A stretch of DNA of 60,000 bases from Phoronis australis (Eukaryota; Phoronida; Phoronidae). The stretch lies in NCBI GenBank assembly GCA_002633005.1, contig NMRA01000188.1, positions 358,921-418,920 of the forward strand, in the 5' to 3' direction. Within the stretch, counting starts at the first letter, position 1; each line of letters opens with the position of its first letter. Position numbers and translations under genes: made by a program. The notes beneath the pieces are model-generated. The model was given only the letters and a program-made list of their open reading frames with translations, was not told where the DNA came from and did not search any database. Positions 58,920 through 60,000 of this stretch are shown here, one piece after another.

Positions 58920-59936
58920 TTACGAATATATTCTAAACTTGCTAAGTCTTCTAAGTAACAAGCGCAGCTGTTGGCGGAAAATTTCACATCGCCAGTTGTA
59001 AATAAAGAAGTTGATGAAACTGCCACATATTGCTATCCAATAAACTATGAATAAGCTGACTCTCACGAGGGAGCTGTACTCCTTGTGTGGGTCGTAGCCA
59101 CCTTCCAGTATCACGTGTATTACCAACACTGGAGTATAACACACTATAAATCCGCCGATGAGCAGAGCACTAGTAACAAAGTGTTTCAGTTTTTGTCGAC
59201 TGCACATCAACTCGTGTTTTATAACCTCCTCCGAATACGCCAGCGTTGATGGGATGGTGCCACGAATGGCCCGTCGGTGACGAGTGACAATTTTGCGCAC
59301 TTTCCAGAAGCACACTAACATGATTATCAGTGGAATGCCTATTGCTGTCGAAGTCCCTGTTACTTGAGTGGTATTACCGGATTGATAAGACGAAGCGCAT
59401 GATTTCACGGGTGACACATAGATGTAAGTTCTCCATCCTGTGGGTGGCTGGATACAACCCAACGCTATTAAGACAAATTGAACAAATATCAAACCAATTT
59501 GTTTTCTTTTTGTCATGTAGATTATGTAACGAAGACCCTTTGTTATTCTGAAGTATCGGTCCAGAGTGATCATGGCAAGAGTTGTAATGGATATGAAGAA
59601 CGCCAAAGTTTTCACTGTGCCGATGAATGTACACAATGCGTCGCCGTGCGGCCATATTCCGTAGTAGGCTGGTTCCACTGACGTGAAAGAAACTAAACCG
59701 ATGACTAAATCGGTACAACTTATCTCCAACATGAAGATACCGCCAAGTGCTTGGAGGTTGCTGACTGAATAAATAATGATATTTAACAGATTGACAACAG
59801 TACAGACTAAACTGATGCTGGCAATGACAATGACGTAAGGCCATCCGAACTGCTGGTCGCAAGGACAAACTGCCTTTCGGGCTGTGTCTTGGATAAGCGA
59901 GAAATTTAACTGCTCATTCTCAGCGTCCATCGACAT
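58920..59936 (-). CDS. Class A (rhodopsin-like) G protein-coupled receptor, intronless
   Basis: 338 codons from ATG 59936; an in-frame TAG six codons upstream of the TTG at 59951 fixes the start region. A second ATG is two codons on. Seven hydrophobic segments. Class A marks: Asp76 in TM2 ('CTDLVIG'), Cys102 at the top of TM3, 'LDRYFRI' (DRY 126-128) at its end, Cys180 in the second outer loop for the disulfide, 'CYTP' 266-269 in TM6 (CWxP variant) and 'INFFIY' in TM7, in place of NPxxY. N-glycosylation sites at Asn11 and Asn188. No retinal lysine is seen in TM7, so it is not an opsin. The ligand is unknown; it may be amine- or peptide-type orphan. The changed NPxxY (no Pro) is unusual but seen in orphan receptors. 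The reading frame is intact. Confidence 0.85.
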   Translation of the reverse strand: MSMDAENEQLNFSLIQDTARKAVCPCDQQFGWPYVIVIASISLVCTVVNLLNIIIYSVSNLQALGGIFMLEISCTDLVIGLVSFTSVEPAYYGIWPHGDALCTFIGTVKTLAFFISITTLAMITLDRYFRITKGLRYIIYMTKRKQIGLIFVQFVLIALGCIQPPTGWRTYIYVSPVKSCASSYQSGNTTQVTGTSTAIGIPLIIMLVCFWKVRKIVTRHRRAIRGTIPSTLAYSEEVIKHELMCSRQKLKHFVTSALLIGGFIVCYTPVLVIHVILEGGYDPHKEYSSLVRVSLFIVYWIAICGSFINFFIYNWRCEIFRQQLRLLLRRLSKFRIYS

Positions 59937-60000
59937 CGCGTCATCAACCAATGTCTAATGCCTGCCAGGGACTAGTGTTTGAATCCTTTGCTTCAGTCTA

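Noticed and set aside
59330-59868. ORFs of 67-164 codons overlapping the GPCR
   Set aside because: Other-frame shadows of the receptor gene with no domain of their own.
1-60000. CRISPR array, bacterial operon or prophage
   Set aside because: No regularly spaced identical repeats, no operon spacing or ribosome-binding sites; introns and transposon types are animal.

Overview
The window is animal nuclear DNA. Genes have introns with GT-AG splice sites, coding density is very low, and there are BEL/Pao, LINE, hAT-like and Kolobok-like elements plus tRNA-derived repeats. The gene families (flavin-containing monooxygenase, class A GPCR, THAP ORFs) and the repeat mixture suggest a marine invertebrate, perhaps an invertebrate deuterostome such as a hemichordate or amphioxus. 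The sequence alone does not settle the species. A run of Ns at 35910-36624 and single Ns at 2322, 3006 and 9779 show this is a draft assembly.

Layout. 1-3690: decayed BEL/Pao gag-protease on the minus strand, followed by a tandemly doubled ~690 bp repeat that is probably its LTR. 4.1-8.5 kb: small TIR elements, a LINE relic in two pieces, and between the pieces a 1.27 kb Kolobok-like element with TTAA target sites, ~285 bp inverted repeats and a broken THAP ORF. 10.8-30.9 kb: a five-exon FMO gene on the minus strand (about 547 codons) whose introns hold many insertions. These include a 3.5 kb long-TIR element (22679-26173) with a decayed ORF, a second relic of the same ORF family (15.5-16.1 kb), and a second THAP/TTAA element candidate (28785-30439). 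35.6-40.8 kb: a collapsed second copy of the FMO locus, an FMO pseudogene that lacks exons 2-3 and has a stop in exon 1. Its gaps act as empty sites that date insertions in the first copy. 32.9-35.0 and 49.9-51.3 kb are a further duplicated pair.

46283-48806 is the most striking object: a nearly pristine 2.5 kb LTR retrotransposon. Its 305 bp LTRs differ at one base. It has a 4 bp TTAC target duplication, a PBS-like site and a purine tract. Instead of gag-pol its only long ORF is a GC-rich, intact TatD-family metal-dependent hydrolase with all metal-ligand motifs. It sits antisense, 13 bp inside an intron, next to an unidentified host first exon (48820-49146, minus).

51.3-58.9 kb is mostly non-coding, with a perfect hAT-type MITE at 53349-53504 and weak coding-like exons at 54.7-56.1 kb. 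58920-59936 is an intact intronless class A GPCR on the minus strand.

There is no operon or shared pathway here. What links the parts is repeated local duplication and serial transposon insertion around an FMO locus.
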